Assembly: GCA_947630935.1 (NCBI GenBank)
Contig: CANRJL010000019.1
Location: forward strand, 1 to 12,627
Length of the DNA: 12,627 nucleotides
Origin: an uncultured Bacilli bacterium
Lineage (GTDB): Bacteria > Bacillota_I > Bacilli_A > RF39 > UBA660
Reading direction: 5' to 3'
Numbering within the stretch: position 1 is the stretch's first letter; each line of letters opens with the position of its first letter. The position numbers and the translations under genes are program-made. Below the pieces are notes generated by a model, which saw only the letters and a list, made by a program, of their open reading frames with translations, did not search any database and was not told the DNA's origin. This document shows, one piece after another, positions 7,248-12,627 of this stretch.

Positions 7248-8117
7248 ATGGACCGTTATAAAATTGCCAAAAAAGTTAGTATTCTTGGTATATTAGGTAA
7301 TTTTTTCTTATTAATTATTAAATTTATTGGGGCAATAATTAGTAATAGTCAAGGTATGTTGGCAGATGCTTTTAATAGTGCAGGTGATATTTTTTCGTCA
7401 GTGATGACTATAATCGGAAATAAAATTTCTGCTAAACCGCGAGATGACGTTCATAATTTAGGATATGGGAAAGCTGAATATTTTTATTCAGTTTTAATTG
7501 CCATATCAATGTTTTTAGTTGGTTTTAAGCTTTTTTTAGATTCCTTTTTAGCCTTTTTTAAACCTGCTACTTATTATTTTACTAATTGGCTTTTTGTTGT
7601 TTGTTTAGTAACAATTGCTGTTAAAATTGGGATGTACTTTTATACTAATTTAAAGGGAAAGGAAACGCATAATTTATTAATAAAAGCCAATGCTTTAGAC
7701 CATCGTAATGATGCAGTTCTAACTCTAGGTAATTTGATAGCTGTTTGCTTTGCAGCTGTGCAAATTTTTTGGGTAGACCATTTGATTGGTTTAATTATTT
7801 CGGCCTGGATTTTAGGAACTGCAATAAAGATTTTTTTAGAGTGTTATAATGTTTTGATGGATCGTTCTATTGATGAAGAAACTATTCAAGAAGTCATAAA
7901 AATTGTCAAGCAACATCCTGAAGTTATTAAAATAAATCATGTTAATTCAACACCTGTTGGTTACCAATATCAAGTTAATTTGACCATTTTTGTTGATGGA
8001 ACTCTTAGTACTTTTGAATCACATGAAATTGCTAATAATATTGAGAAAGATTTAATGAAATTAGATATTATCTCTTTAGCGGTTATTCATGTAAACCCAA
8101 TGCATATAAAAAAGTGA
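7248..8117 (+). CDS. Cation diffusion facilitator family transporter, manganese-type site
   Basis: Membrane antiporter that exports divalent metal in exchange for protons. At 289 residues it has six predicted spans (about 11-31, 35-55, 80-100, 113-133, 157-172, 176-195) and a cytosolic C-terminal ferredoxin-like domain from about 205 (KIVKQHPEVIKINHVNSTPVG). The TM2 site reads N43xxxD47 (MLADAFNSAGD). The TM5 site reads D151xxxD155 (ALDHRNDAV) in place of the HxxxD of zinc exporters. From family knowledge, an Asn/Asp set of this kind is typical of Mn exporters such as MntE, so manganese efflux is a reasoned guess, not shown. AAAGG lies 11 bases before the ATG. No promoter is clear in the 40 bases after proS, so it is probably the last gene of the nusB operon. 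Its TGA directly abuts the opposing gene's stop. Confidence 0.93.
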   Translation: MDRYKIAKKVSILGILGNFFLLIIKFIGAIISNSQGMLADAFNSAGDIFSSVMTIIGNKISAKPRDDVHNLGYGKAEYFYSVLIAISMFLVGFKLFLDSFLAFFKPATYYFTNWLFVVCLVTIAVKIGMYFYTNLKGKETHNLLIKANALDHRNDAVLTLGNLIAVCFAAVQIFWVDHLIGLIISAWILGTAIKIFLECYNVLMDRSIDEETIQEVIKIVKQHPEVIKINHVNSTPVGYQYQVNLTIFVDGTLSTFESHEIANNIEKDLMKLDIISLAVIHVNPMHIKK

Positions 8118-8143
8118 TTAGTTAAATACTTCATCACCTTTTT
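8108..8143. terminator. Bidirectional terminator spanning two abutting stop codons
   Basis: GTGAT (8114-8118) pairs with ATCAC (8133-8137) around a 14-base loop. Six A at 8108-8113 and five T at 8139-8143 flank it, with one bulged C. Each strand therefore shows a hairpin followed by a T-run. The stop of the + gene (TGA, 8115-8117) and of the - gene (8118-8120) both lie within it. The GC content of the stem is modest. Confidence 0.65.
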
Positions 8144-9101
8144 GGAGCATAGTCGTAATAAATATGGCATAGCCATTGGTGGGATTGTCGACAATTACAT
8201 GAGTTACGGCACCTATAATTTTATTATTTTGGACAATTGGGGAGCCACTCATGCCTTGAATGATTCCACCAGTTTTAGCTATTAAATTTTGGTCAGTTAT
8301 TTCAAAAGTCATGTTTTTGGTATTGTTATAATTTTGAATTGATGTAATATTGATGTCATATTCTTTTTTTTCATTACCACTGGTAACTGTGTATATTTTA
8401 GCATTGCCAATTTTTATTTCATCATTTTCGGCAACCTCAATAGTATTTTGGGGTAAATCTTTTTCCCATTTTCCAAAAATACCATTAGTTGTATTTTCTT
8501 TAATTGTTCCATATGTATTTTCAAATTTAAAATTAGCATTTTTCTCACCAGCATTACCATTAATGCTTTTTTTTATGGAAGTAACCGTACTTTCAAAAAT
8601 AGAACCAGTTTTAACCTCAACTAATTTATTGGTTTTACTTTCTAATATCTCATGACCTAAAGCACCATATATTTTTGTTGTTGGGTCAATATAAGTTAAT
8701 GTTCCAATTCCAGTTATATTATCTTTGACATATAGTCCTGTTTTATAAGTATCATCTACTTTTTCTAAATTCATTATAATAGGAATAGTTTGGTTATTTC
8801 TTTTAACAGTGATAGTTACTTTATTATCATGAATATTATTTTCTATTTCTTTAGTTAATTCAGTGACATTGTTTACTAATTTATCGGCAACCATAATTAT
8901 TTCATCACCAATTTTAATATCAGGAGTGGCTTTTATTTGATGATTATTTACTTGATAAAAACCAATAATTAAAATTCCTTTGGTATCAATATGTATACCA
9001 ATATTTTCGCCTCCTAATATAACTTTATTCGAATAAGCTTTAACATAGATAGGCAAGAAAAATAGAGTTAAAAATACTAAAATGCTTTTTAAATATTTCA
9101 T
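8118..9101 (-). CDS. spoIVB: SpoIVB-type secreted serine protease (PDZ + S55 peptidase)
   Basis: Homologue of SpoIVB, which in Bacillus is secreted across the inner forespore membrane and cuts SpoIVFA to release pro-sigma-K processing. The protein is 327 residues, about 100 shorter than the Bacillus one. It has a signal peptide or anchor at 1-22 (LVFLTLFFLPIYVKA, possible cut after A22). A degenerate PDZ-like segment follows at about 40-112 (KIGDEIIMVADKLV). The S55 domain opens with TGLYVKDNITGIGTLTYIDP. The catalytic set is complete: H150 in GALGHEI, D270 in ITDQNLI, and S285 in QGMSGSPI. The 15-residue D-to-S spacing equals that of the Bacillus enzyme as I recall it, and NPTNGYAIFI is also conserved. 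AAGGTGA lies 4 bases before the ATG. Whether this organism sporulates is unknown; the protease may serve another envelope role. Confidence 0.9.
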   Translation of the reverse strand: MKYLKSILVFLTLFFLPIYVKAYSNKVILGGENIGIHIDTKGILIIGFYQVNNHQIKATPDIKIGDEIIMVADKLVNNVTELTKEIENNIHDNKVTITVKRNNQTIPIIMNLEKVDDTYKTGLYVKDNITGIGTLTYIDPTTKIYGALGHEILESKTNKLVEVKTGSIFESTVTSIKKSINGNAGEKNANFKFENTYGTIKENTTNGIFGKWEKDLPQNTIEVAENDEIKIGNAKIYTVTSGNEKKEYDINITSIQNYNNTKNMTFEITDQNLIAKTGGIIQGMSGSPIVQNNKIIGAVTHVIVDNPTNGYAIFITTMLQKGDEVFN

Positions 9102-9121
9102 AAAATCACCTTACCTATAAT

Positions 9122-9128
9122 TAGTATG
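9122..9128 (-). promoter_or_regulatory. Possible sigma-G/F-like -10 (CATACTA) before the SpoIVB-type gene
   Basis: Read on the - strand, CATACTA matches the sigma-G -10 pattern CATnMTA, 20 bases before the start codon. No convincing -35 was found at the proper distance. A 7-base match in AT-rich DNA can be chance, so this is only a lead. Confidence 0.2.
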
Positions 9129-9140
9129 GCTTAAATAGCC

Positions 9141-9170
9141 AAAAAAAAGATGGCAATTTATAGTCGCCAT
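9141..9170 (-). terminator. Rho-independent terminator of the miniprotein gene
   Basis: On the - strand ATGGCGA (9170-9164) pairs with TTGCCAT (9156-9150) over 7 bp including one G-U, with a 7-base loop. C and eight T follow (9149-9141). It lies 11 bases past the miniprotein stop and separates that gene from the SpoIVB-type gene. A second small hairpin (TGGCT/AGCCA, 9127-9141) follows in the leader of the protease gene. Confidence 0.8.
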
Positions 9171-9181
9171 ATTTTGGTAAT

Positions 9182-9274
9182 TTATAGAGCATAAGCAACT
9201 ATGGATGCGATGATACCTAAGACCATAACTAATAAAGTAATCCATGTTACTATTTGGCGAACTTTTTTATTCAT
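9182..9274 (-). CDS. 30-residue single-span membrane miniprotein
   Basis: The product is a 30-residue protein, MNKKVRQIVT then WITLLVMVLGIIASIVAYAL: a short basic head followed by one hydrophobic span reaching the C-terminus. The N-terminal basic/C-terminal span layout and the MNKKVR start resemble the Prli42 (stressosome-associated miniprotein of Listeria and relatives) and DUF4044 classes of tiny Bacillota proteins. From one sequence I cannot tell which, if either, applies. Support for a real gene is strong for its size: a near-perfect AAGGAGG site 6 bases before the ATG, a terminator just after the stop, and no competing frame. It lies upstream of the SpoIVB-type gene on the same strand and diverges from the SpoIIM-like gene. 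A weak promoter (TTTACA, 17 bases, TACATT) is possible in the divergent gap. Confidence 0.75.
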   Translation of the reverse strand: MNKKVRQIVTWITLLVMVLGIIASIVAYAL

Positions 9275-9280
9275 CAAGAG

Positions 9281-9287
9281 CCTCCTT
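9281..9287 (-). promoter_or_regulatory. Near-perfect Shine-Dalgarno of the miniprotein
   Basis: AAGGAGG on the - strand, 6 bases before the ATG at 9274-9272. It is the best ribosome binding site in the window and suggests high translation of this tiny gene. Confidence 0.85.
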
Positions 9288-9337
9288 GTCTTAAATAAAT
9301 GTATCATAAAATGAAAAGATTGTAAATAAACTTTAGT

Positions 9338-9343
9338 AGGTGA
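9338..9343 (+). promoter_or_regulatory. Ribosome binding site deciding the TTG start of the SpoIIM-like gene
   Basis: AGGTGA lies 5 bases before TTG at 9349. The in-frame GTG at 9340 lies inside this site and so cannot be the start. Confidence 0.75.
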
Positions 9344-9348
9344 TTATT

Positions 9349-9927
9349 TTGAATATACTAGTCCAATATATTAAAAGACGCAGAATGCAATATTATTTTA
9401 TTTTTGTTATATTTGTTTTAGGAATTATTACTGGTATTTTATTAGGCATGGCTCATCAAGACGCTATAAACCCTTTTATATTACATTATGCCAATAATAT
9501 AAGAGGGTTAACTTTGGCTAATATTATGATGCACTTGTTAATTTGCTCACTTTTATTTATATGTTCCTATTTTGTTTTTGGCCTTTTTTTATGGATAATA
9601 TGCTTTTTTTTAGAAGGCTTATCTCTTGGTTTTTTAATAATATCTTTTACTATTTTATTTCATTTTAAAGGTTTTTTGTTTGCTTTATTATTTATTATAT
9701 TTACTAATAGTGTTTTCTTTTTGACTATTTTTTTCTTATTTTTAAAATGTTTAGATATTGCGCGAGGTCAAATATCTTTTCTTCTTTATAAAAAGGAAAA
9801 TAAATTGCAAATGTATAATTTAATCAAAAGTAGTTTAGTCCTATTTTTAATTTTAATTATTGGCGATGCTATGGCCTTTTTAAGTAGTTATAAGTTACTT
9901 TCTTTTTTTCATTTTCTTCTTACTTAG
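9349..9927 (+). CDS. spoIIM: SpoIIM-like (DUF95) integral membrane protein
   Basis: Polytopic membrane protein of the SpoIIM/DUF95 class. In Bacillus, SpoIIM recruits SpoIIP and SpoIID for peptidoglycan remodelling during engulfment. The protein is 192 residues with a basic head (QYIKRRR) and spans at about 15-34, 60-83, 85-104, 108-133 and 161-178. That is near the five spans and 214 residues of Bacillus SpoIIM. The best family marks are the LGIITGILLG first span and EGLSLGF at 89-95, close to the family's KGFSLGF. The start is TTG at 9349, 5 bases after AGGTGA. A 74-base gap separates it from the divergent miniprotein gene. No promoter is convincing; TTGTCT (9286-9291) and TAAAAT (9307-9312) are only 15 apart. 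Family membership is likely, but a sporulation role is not shown; non-sporulators also carry DUF95 proteins. Confidence 0.78.
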   Translation: MNILVQYIKRRRMQYYFIFVIFVLGIITGILLGMAHQDAINPFILHYANNIRGLTLANIMMHLLICSLLFICSYFVFGLFLWIICFFLEGLSLGFLIISFTILFHFKGFLFALLFIIFTNSVFFLTIFFLFLKCLDIARGQISFLLYKKENKLQMYNLIKSSLVLFLILIIGDAMAFLSSYKLLSFFHFLLT

Positions 9928-9931
9928 TTTC

Positions 9932-9940
9932 TGCTATAAT
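9932..9940 (+). promoter_or_regulatory. Extended -10 promoter for mnmA
   Basis: TGCTATAAT has both the TGn extension and a consensus -10 hexamer, just after the spoIIM-like stop. The -35 is weak (T-rich, about 9912-9917). A transcript would begin near 9947, which excludes the ATG at 9945 and leaves a leader of about 16 bases before ATG 9963. Confidence 0.6.
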
Positions 9941-9962
9941 AAGGATGTTTGGAAGTGGTCTT

Positions 9963-11075
9963 ATGAATGAGAAGGTAATTATAGGAATGAGTGGGGGAGT
10001 AGATTCAGCAGTCGCAGCTTATTTATTAAAAAAACAAGGCTACGAAGTGGAAGGTTTATTTATGCGCAACTGGGACGCATTATTAAATAATGATACTTTG
10101 GGCAATCCGACTTTAAATGAGGAAATATGTCCTCAAGAAAAAGATTATAATGATGCTTTAAAGACTTGTGAAATTTTAAATATTCCTTTACATCGAGTTG
10201 ATTTTGTTAAAGAATATTGGGATTTAGTTTTTACTTATTTTTTAAAAGAATTAGAAAAAGGAAGAACCCCAAATCCTGATTTGTTATGCAATAAATATAT
10301 AAAATTTGATGCATTTAAAAAAGAAGCTAAGCGATTAGGGGCAAAATATATGGCTACTGGTCATTACGCAAGACTTAAAGATGGAAATTTACTGCGAGCA
10401 ATTGATGAAAATAAAGACCAAACTTATTTTTTAGCTCAATTACAAAAAGAACAATTAGAAGATGTTTTATTTCCTATTGGCGATTATTTAAAAGAAGATG
10501 TTCGAAAAATTGCTATAGAACTTGGTCTTAATGTAGCTGATAAAAAAGATTCTACTGGTATTTGTTTTATCGGAGAAAGAAATTTTCAAAAATTTATTCA
10601 AAATTATTTAAAGCCAAATCCTGGTGATATTGTTGATGTTGCAACGAAAGAAGTTATTGGCCGACATAATGGTTTAATGAATTATACAATTGGTCAACGA
10701 AGAAATGTAGGAATTTCTGGCTATGATAAACGTCATTATGTTTGTGGAAAAAATGTTGCTCAAAATATTTTATATGTTGCCTTTGGCGAGGATAGTAAAT
10801 ATTTAATCAGCGATTCTTGTTTATTGGAAAATATTAATTTTATTACTGATAAACGACCTAGTAATTGTACAGCTAAATTCCGTTATAGAAGTAAGGATAT
10901 CCCTGTTCAACTAGAATATTTAGAAAATGGCGAAATAAAAGTTAATTATAAGGAGGGGTGTAAAGCAGTAACTCCTGGGCAGTTTTGTGTGTTTTATCAA
11001 GGTGAGGAATGTTTGGGTAGTGGAATTATTAAGAGTGTTTGGAAAGATGATGAAATATTATGGTATCTAAAATAA
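9963..11075 (+). CDS. mnmA: tRNA-specific 2-thiouridylase MnmA
   Basis: Adenylates and thiolates uridine 34 in the tRNAs for Lys, Glu and Gln, giving 2-thiouridine with sulfur passed on from a cysteine desulfurase relay. The protein is 370 residues, the normal length. The PP-loop GMSGGVDSAVAAYLL starts at residue 8. Then come LFMRNWD, GRTPNPDLLCNKYIKF with catalytic C109, and MATGHYARL. DQTYFLAQL and DSTGICFIGERNFQKF with the second catalytic cysteine C201 follow. The C-terminal beta domains hold GLMNYTIGQRR and TPGQFCVFYQGEECLGSG. ATG 9963 is chosen over 9945 because GGAAGTGG lies just before it, MNEKVIIGMSGG is the usual opening, and the promoter's predicted start falls after 9945. Its last 16 bases overlap the next gene. 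Confidence 0.97.
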   Translation: MNEKVIIGMSGGVDSAVAAYLLKKQGYEVEGLFMRNWDALLNNDTLGNPTLNEEICPQEKDYNDALKTCEILNIPLHRVDFVKEYWDLVFTYFLKELEKGRTPNPDLLCNKYIKFDAFKKEAKRLGAKYMATGHYARLKDGNLLRAIDENKDQTYFLAQLQKEQLEDVLFPIGDYLKEDVRKIAIELGLNVADKKDSTGICFIGERNFQKFIQNYLKPNPGDIVDVATKEVIGRHNGLMNYTIGQRRNVGISGYDKRHYVCGKNVAQNILYVAFGEDSKYLISDSCLLENINFITDKRPSNCTAKFRYRSKDIPVQLEYLENGEIKVNYKEGCKAVTPGQFCVFYQGEECLGSGIIKSVWKDDEILWYLK

Positions 11076-12079
11076 CCAATTTTGATTATAGACATGCGAG
11101 TAGAAGTGATTATGCTTCTTTTGCTCAAGATTTTTATAAAATTTTAGCAAAGAAATATCATTTAAAGATTAAGCTAAATTTTATGTATTATCCTAATACA
11201 GCTGCTCTTACAATTAGTGCTTTTTGGAATGATTCTACCGATAAATTTTGCCATTATATTACTGTAAATATGGATGACTTTTTTAGTGCTCCTATCCATC
11301 CTTTCGAACGCTTTTTTAATTTTATTGAAGTTTTGTATCATGAATTATATCATGTTTTGATTATTGAACAAGGAACACTAGAAAATTGTTTTGATATTAA
11401 TTCTTTATTTGCAAACGCCGTTAAATTGATAGATGGTCGCTTGTTTTGGCGAGATAATTATCGAATTTTAGATGAAGAATTAAATGCGTATTCCTTTAGT
11501 ATTAAAAAAACATATCAATTTATAAATAAATATTATTCTAATTTTCCAACTTATCATTTACCTCAGGAAGAATTAAAAAAATGTTTGACAATGAAGCACT
11601 TTTATAATTTTTATTATTATGATAAGGAAATTAGTTCTAAAATGACCACTTTATATCGAATACTTACAAATGTCAATTTTTTGCCTTCTTCATCTTACAC
11701 TGCAATTATAAATAAGATATATAATAAAGAACAAGATAGACTAAAAACTATTGATGAATTATTCAATGATTTAGAATATTTTGGTCAAAAGTATGCTGAT
11801 AGTCCTAAAAAATTACAAGAAATTAAGCACTTTTATACAATTTTAATAACTGAAAAATTTCGCTGTCATGAAAAATTTAGGCGAGAAAATAATAAAAAAA
11901 TGTTAAATGTTTTAAGCTATAGTTTGCAATTAGAAAAGAAAAAATTAAATGAGTTGCAACAAATTCATCCTGTATCTATAAGTTTGATGCAAAAGCGAAT
12001 ATCTTTTATCAAGCAACAAGAAAGTTTGATTTCCAACGAAGAAAAAGGTTTAAATGCTTTGAAATCACATATTTTCTAA
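11060..12079 (+). CDS. Unrecognised HExxH protein, putative zincin metallopeptidase
   Basis: I do not recognise the family. The 339-residue protein has no signal peptide or clear membrane span. The strand ITVNMDDFF (about 67-75) is followed by a helix carrying HELYH at 94-98 (EVLYHELYHVLII), a zinc-binding HExxH. About 42 residues on, DEELNAYSFS gives E140-x-x-A-x-x-F, which resembles the third-ligand helix of gluzincin-like ImmA/IrrE peptidases, so E140 is a candidate ligand. The C-terminal third is lysine- and glutamate-rich, probably helical or coiled. The ATG at 11060 overlaps the mnmA end by 16 bases in another frame and has no good ribosome site, so translation probably depends on ribosomes from mnmA. 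A neighbouring HTH gene downstream has its own promoter. Peptidase activity and substrate are unproven. Confidence 0.8.
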   Translation: MVSKITNFDYRHASRSDYASFAQDFYKILAKKYHLKIKLNFMYYPNTAALTISAFWNDSTDKFCHYITVNMDDFFSAPIHPFERFFNFIEVLYHELYHVLIIEQGTLENCFDINSLFANAVKLIDGRLFWRDNYRILDEELNAYSFSIKKTYQFINKYYSNFPTYHLPQEELKKCLTMKHFYNFYYYDKEISSKMTTLYRILTNVNFLPSSSYTAIINKIYNKEQDRLKTIDELFNDLEYFGQKYADSPKKLQEIKHFYTILITEKFRCHEKFRRENNKKMLNVLSYSLQLEKKKLNELQQIHPVSISLMQKRISFIKQQESLISNEEKGLNALKSHIF

Positions 12080-12098
12080 TAATTTTTAATGATAATTC

Positions 12099-12128
12099 TT
12101 GACGTTAAAGTGTTAAGTATTTTATAAT
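12099..12128 (+). promoter_or_regulatory. Strong sigma-A promoter for the HTH gene
   Basis: TTGACG at 12099-12104 (5 of 6) and consensus TATAAT at 12123-12128 are separated by 18 bases. It is the best promoter in the window. Transcription would begin near 12135, giving a leader of about 32 bases. No terminator is visible between the zincin stop at 12079 and this promoter. Confidence 0.75.
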
Positions 12129-12166
12129 ATATTTGTAAATGTTAGGAGAGTAGGTTAGATAACATA

Positions 12167-12627
12167 ATGAAAAAATTAAATGAGTTATTACAAGAATTGG
12201 GAATTTCTAAAGTTCGCCTTGCCAAATATTTAGGGGTATCTAGACAAATGGTCTATAATTATTTAGAATTGGATGATATAAATAAATGGCCAAAAGAAAA
12301 GAAATTATTGCTTTTAAAATTATTAGATATTTCGGATGGTGATGACGGGACTATTAATAATATTAATGTAACAACAGATTATTTAATGAGCGTAGAAAAT
12401 CGTTTAAATCAAAATTCACATTCTGATAATCATTTTGATAATTATTTAGAAATTAAAAATTTAAATAAAGAATCACAAAATCTTTTGACTAATATTGTGC
12501 ATTTAATTCAAGAAAAGTTATCAGATGAAAAAAAAGGAAATGAAAATTTTTATGTTTTAACATATTTATATCATATGTTACAATCAATGGATAATGTTCC
12601 AGAAATTAAATATATTTTTGGCTATAT
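12167..12627 (+). CDS. Helix-turn-helix protein, N-terminal part, 3' truncated by window
   Basis: Open from ATG 12167 to the window end (153 codons plus two bases), with no stop. The N-terminus has a compact helix-turn-helix of XRE/Cro-like type: LNELLQELGISKVRLAKYLG then VSRQMVYNYL, residues 4-33. The recognition helix would be at about 25-33, and a further helix follows to residue 54. A Ser/Asp/Asn-rich linker follows (SDGDDGTINNINV). A helical region comes next (about 69-150, YLEIKNLNKESQNLLTNIVHLIQEKL, NFYVLTYLYHMLQSM). A DNA-binding regulator is likely; ligand and targets are unknown. The ribosome site is poor: AGGAGA is 18 bases away and TAGGT about 11. No in-frame start fits better. 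Codon use and AT content match the neighbours. Confidence 0.75.
   Translation, partial: MKKLNELLQELGISKVRLAKYLGVSRQMVYNYLELDDINKWPKEKKLLLLKLLDISDGDDGTINNINVTTDYLMSVENRLNQNSHSDNHFDNYLEIKNLNKESQNLLTNIVHLIQEKLSDEKKGNENFYVLTYLYHMLQSMDNVPEIKYIFGY

Noticed and set aside
8350..8655. Plus-strand reading frame of 101 codons opposite the SpoIVB-type gene
   Set aside because: Ser/Phe/Leu-rich shadow of the protease coding strand; the opposite frame has a full catalytic set.
9340..9348. GTG start for the SpoIIM-like gene
   Set aside because: The GTG is part of the AGGTGA ribosome site itself; TTG 9349 is correctly spaced.
9945..9962. ATG 9945 as start of mnmA
   Set aside because: It lies at or before the transcription start predicted from TGCTATAAT and adds residues before the normal MnmA opening.
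12099..12116. Imperfect dyad in the HTH promoter (CTTGAC... ...GTTAAG)
   Set aside because: Only about 6 of 10 positions pair across the centre; too weak to call an operator without comparison.
1..12627. CRISPR array, insertion sequence, prophage, tRNA or rRNA gene
   Set aside because: No spaced repeats, transposase or integrase motifs, terminal inverted repeats, cloverleaf sequences or rRNA signatures were seen on either strand.

Overview
The window comes from an AT-rich (about 30% GC by eye), low-GC Gram-positive bacterium. DnaK, DnaJ, NusB, XseA/XseB and MnmA are of Bacillota type, the Shine-Dalgarno sites are of AAGGTGA/AAGGAGG type, and two genes resemble sporulation genes. The prolyl-tRNA synthetase is the short eukaryote/archaeal-like form also common in Mollicutes and relatives. 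Tryptophan is read from UGG, and UGA ends xseA and the cation-efflux gene, so the code looks standard rather than the Mycoplasma one. My best guess is a reduced, host-associated lineage of Bacilli near Erysipelotrichia/Acholeplasma/RF39; the sequence does not fix the species.

Layout. (1) 1-3793 (+): the 3' end of dnaK, then pepF (M3 oligoendopeptidase F) and dnaJ. A strong hairpin lies between dnaK and pepF, and a rho-independent terminator follows dnaJ. (2) 3824-8117 (+): a promoter, then nusB-xseA-xseB-proS and a cation diffusion facilitator with a manganese-type site. Two of these junctions are 8-base overlaps, as is pepF/dnaJ. (3) 8118-9274 (-): a secreted SpoIVB-type PDZ/serine protease, and upstream of it a 30-residue single-span miniprotein with its own terminator. 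The protease stop codon abuts the stop of the efflux gene, and both ends lie inside one bidirectional terminator. (4) 9349-12627 (+): a SpoIIM-like membrane protein starting at TTG; mnmA with an extended -10 promoter; an unrecognised HExxH (zincin-like) protein overlapping mnmA by 16 bases; and the 5' part of a helix-turn-helix protein behind a strong promoter. It runs off the window.

Most of the window is ordinary housekeeping: protein folding and peptide turnover, transcription antitermination, exonuclease VII, tRNA charging and 2-thiouridylation of tRNA. The parts worth a second look are the sporulation-type pair (SpoIVB-like and SpoIIM-like) around the miniprotein, pepF sitting inside the DnaK operon, the unknown zincin coupled to mnmA, and the HTH protein after it. 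No mobile element, CRISPR array, tRNA or rRNA was seen. There is no gene-free stretch longer than 300 bases. The largest non-coding spans are 3794-3884, 9102-9181, 9275-9348 and 12080-12166, and their contents are listed.
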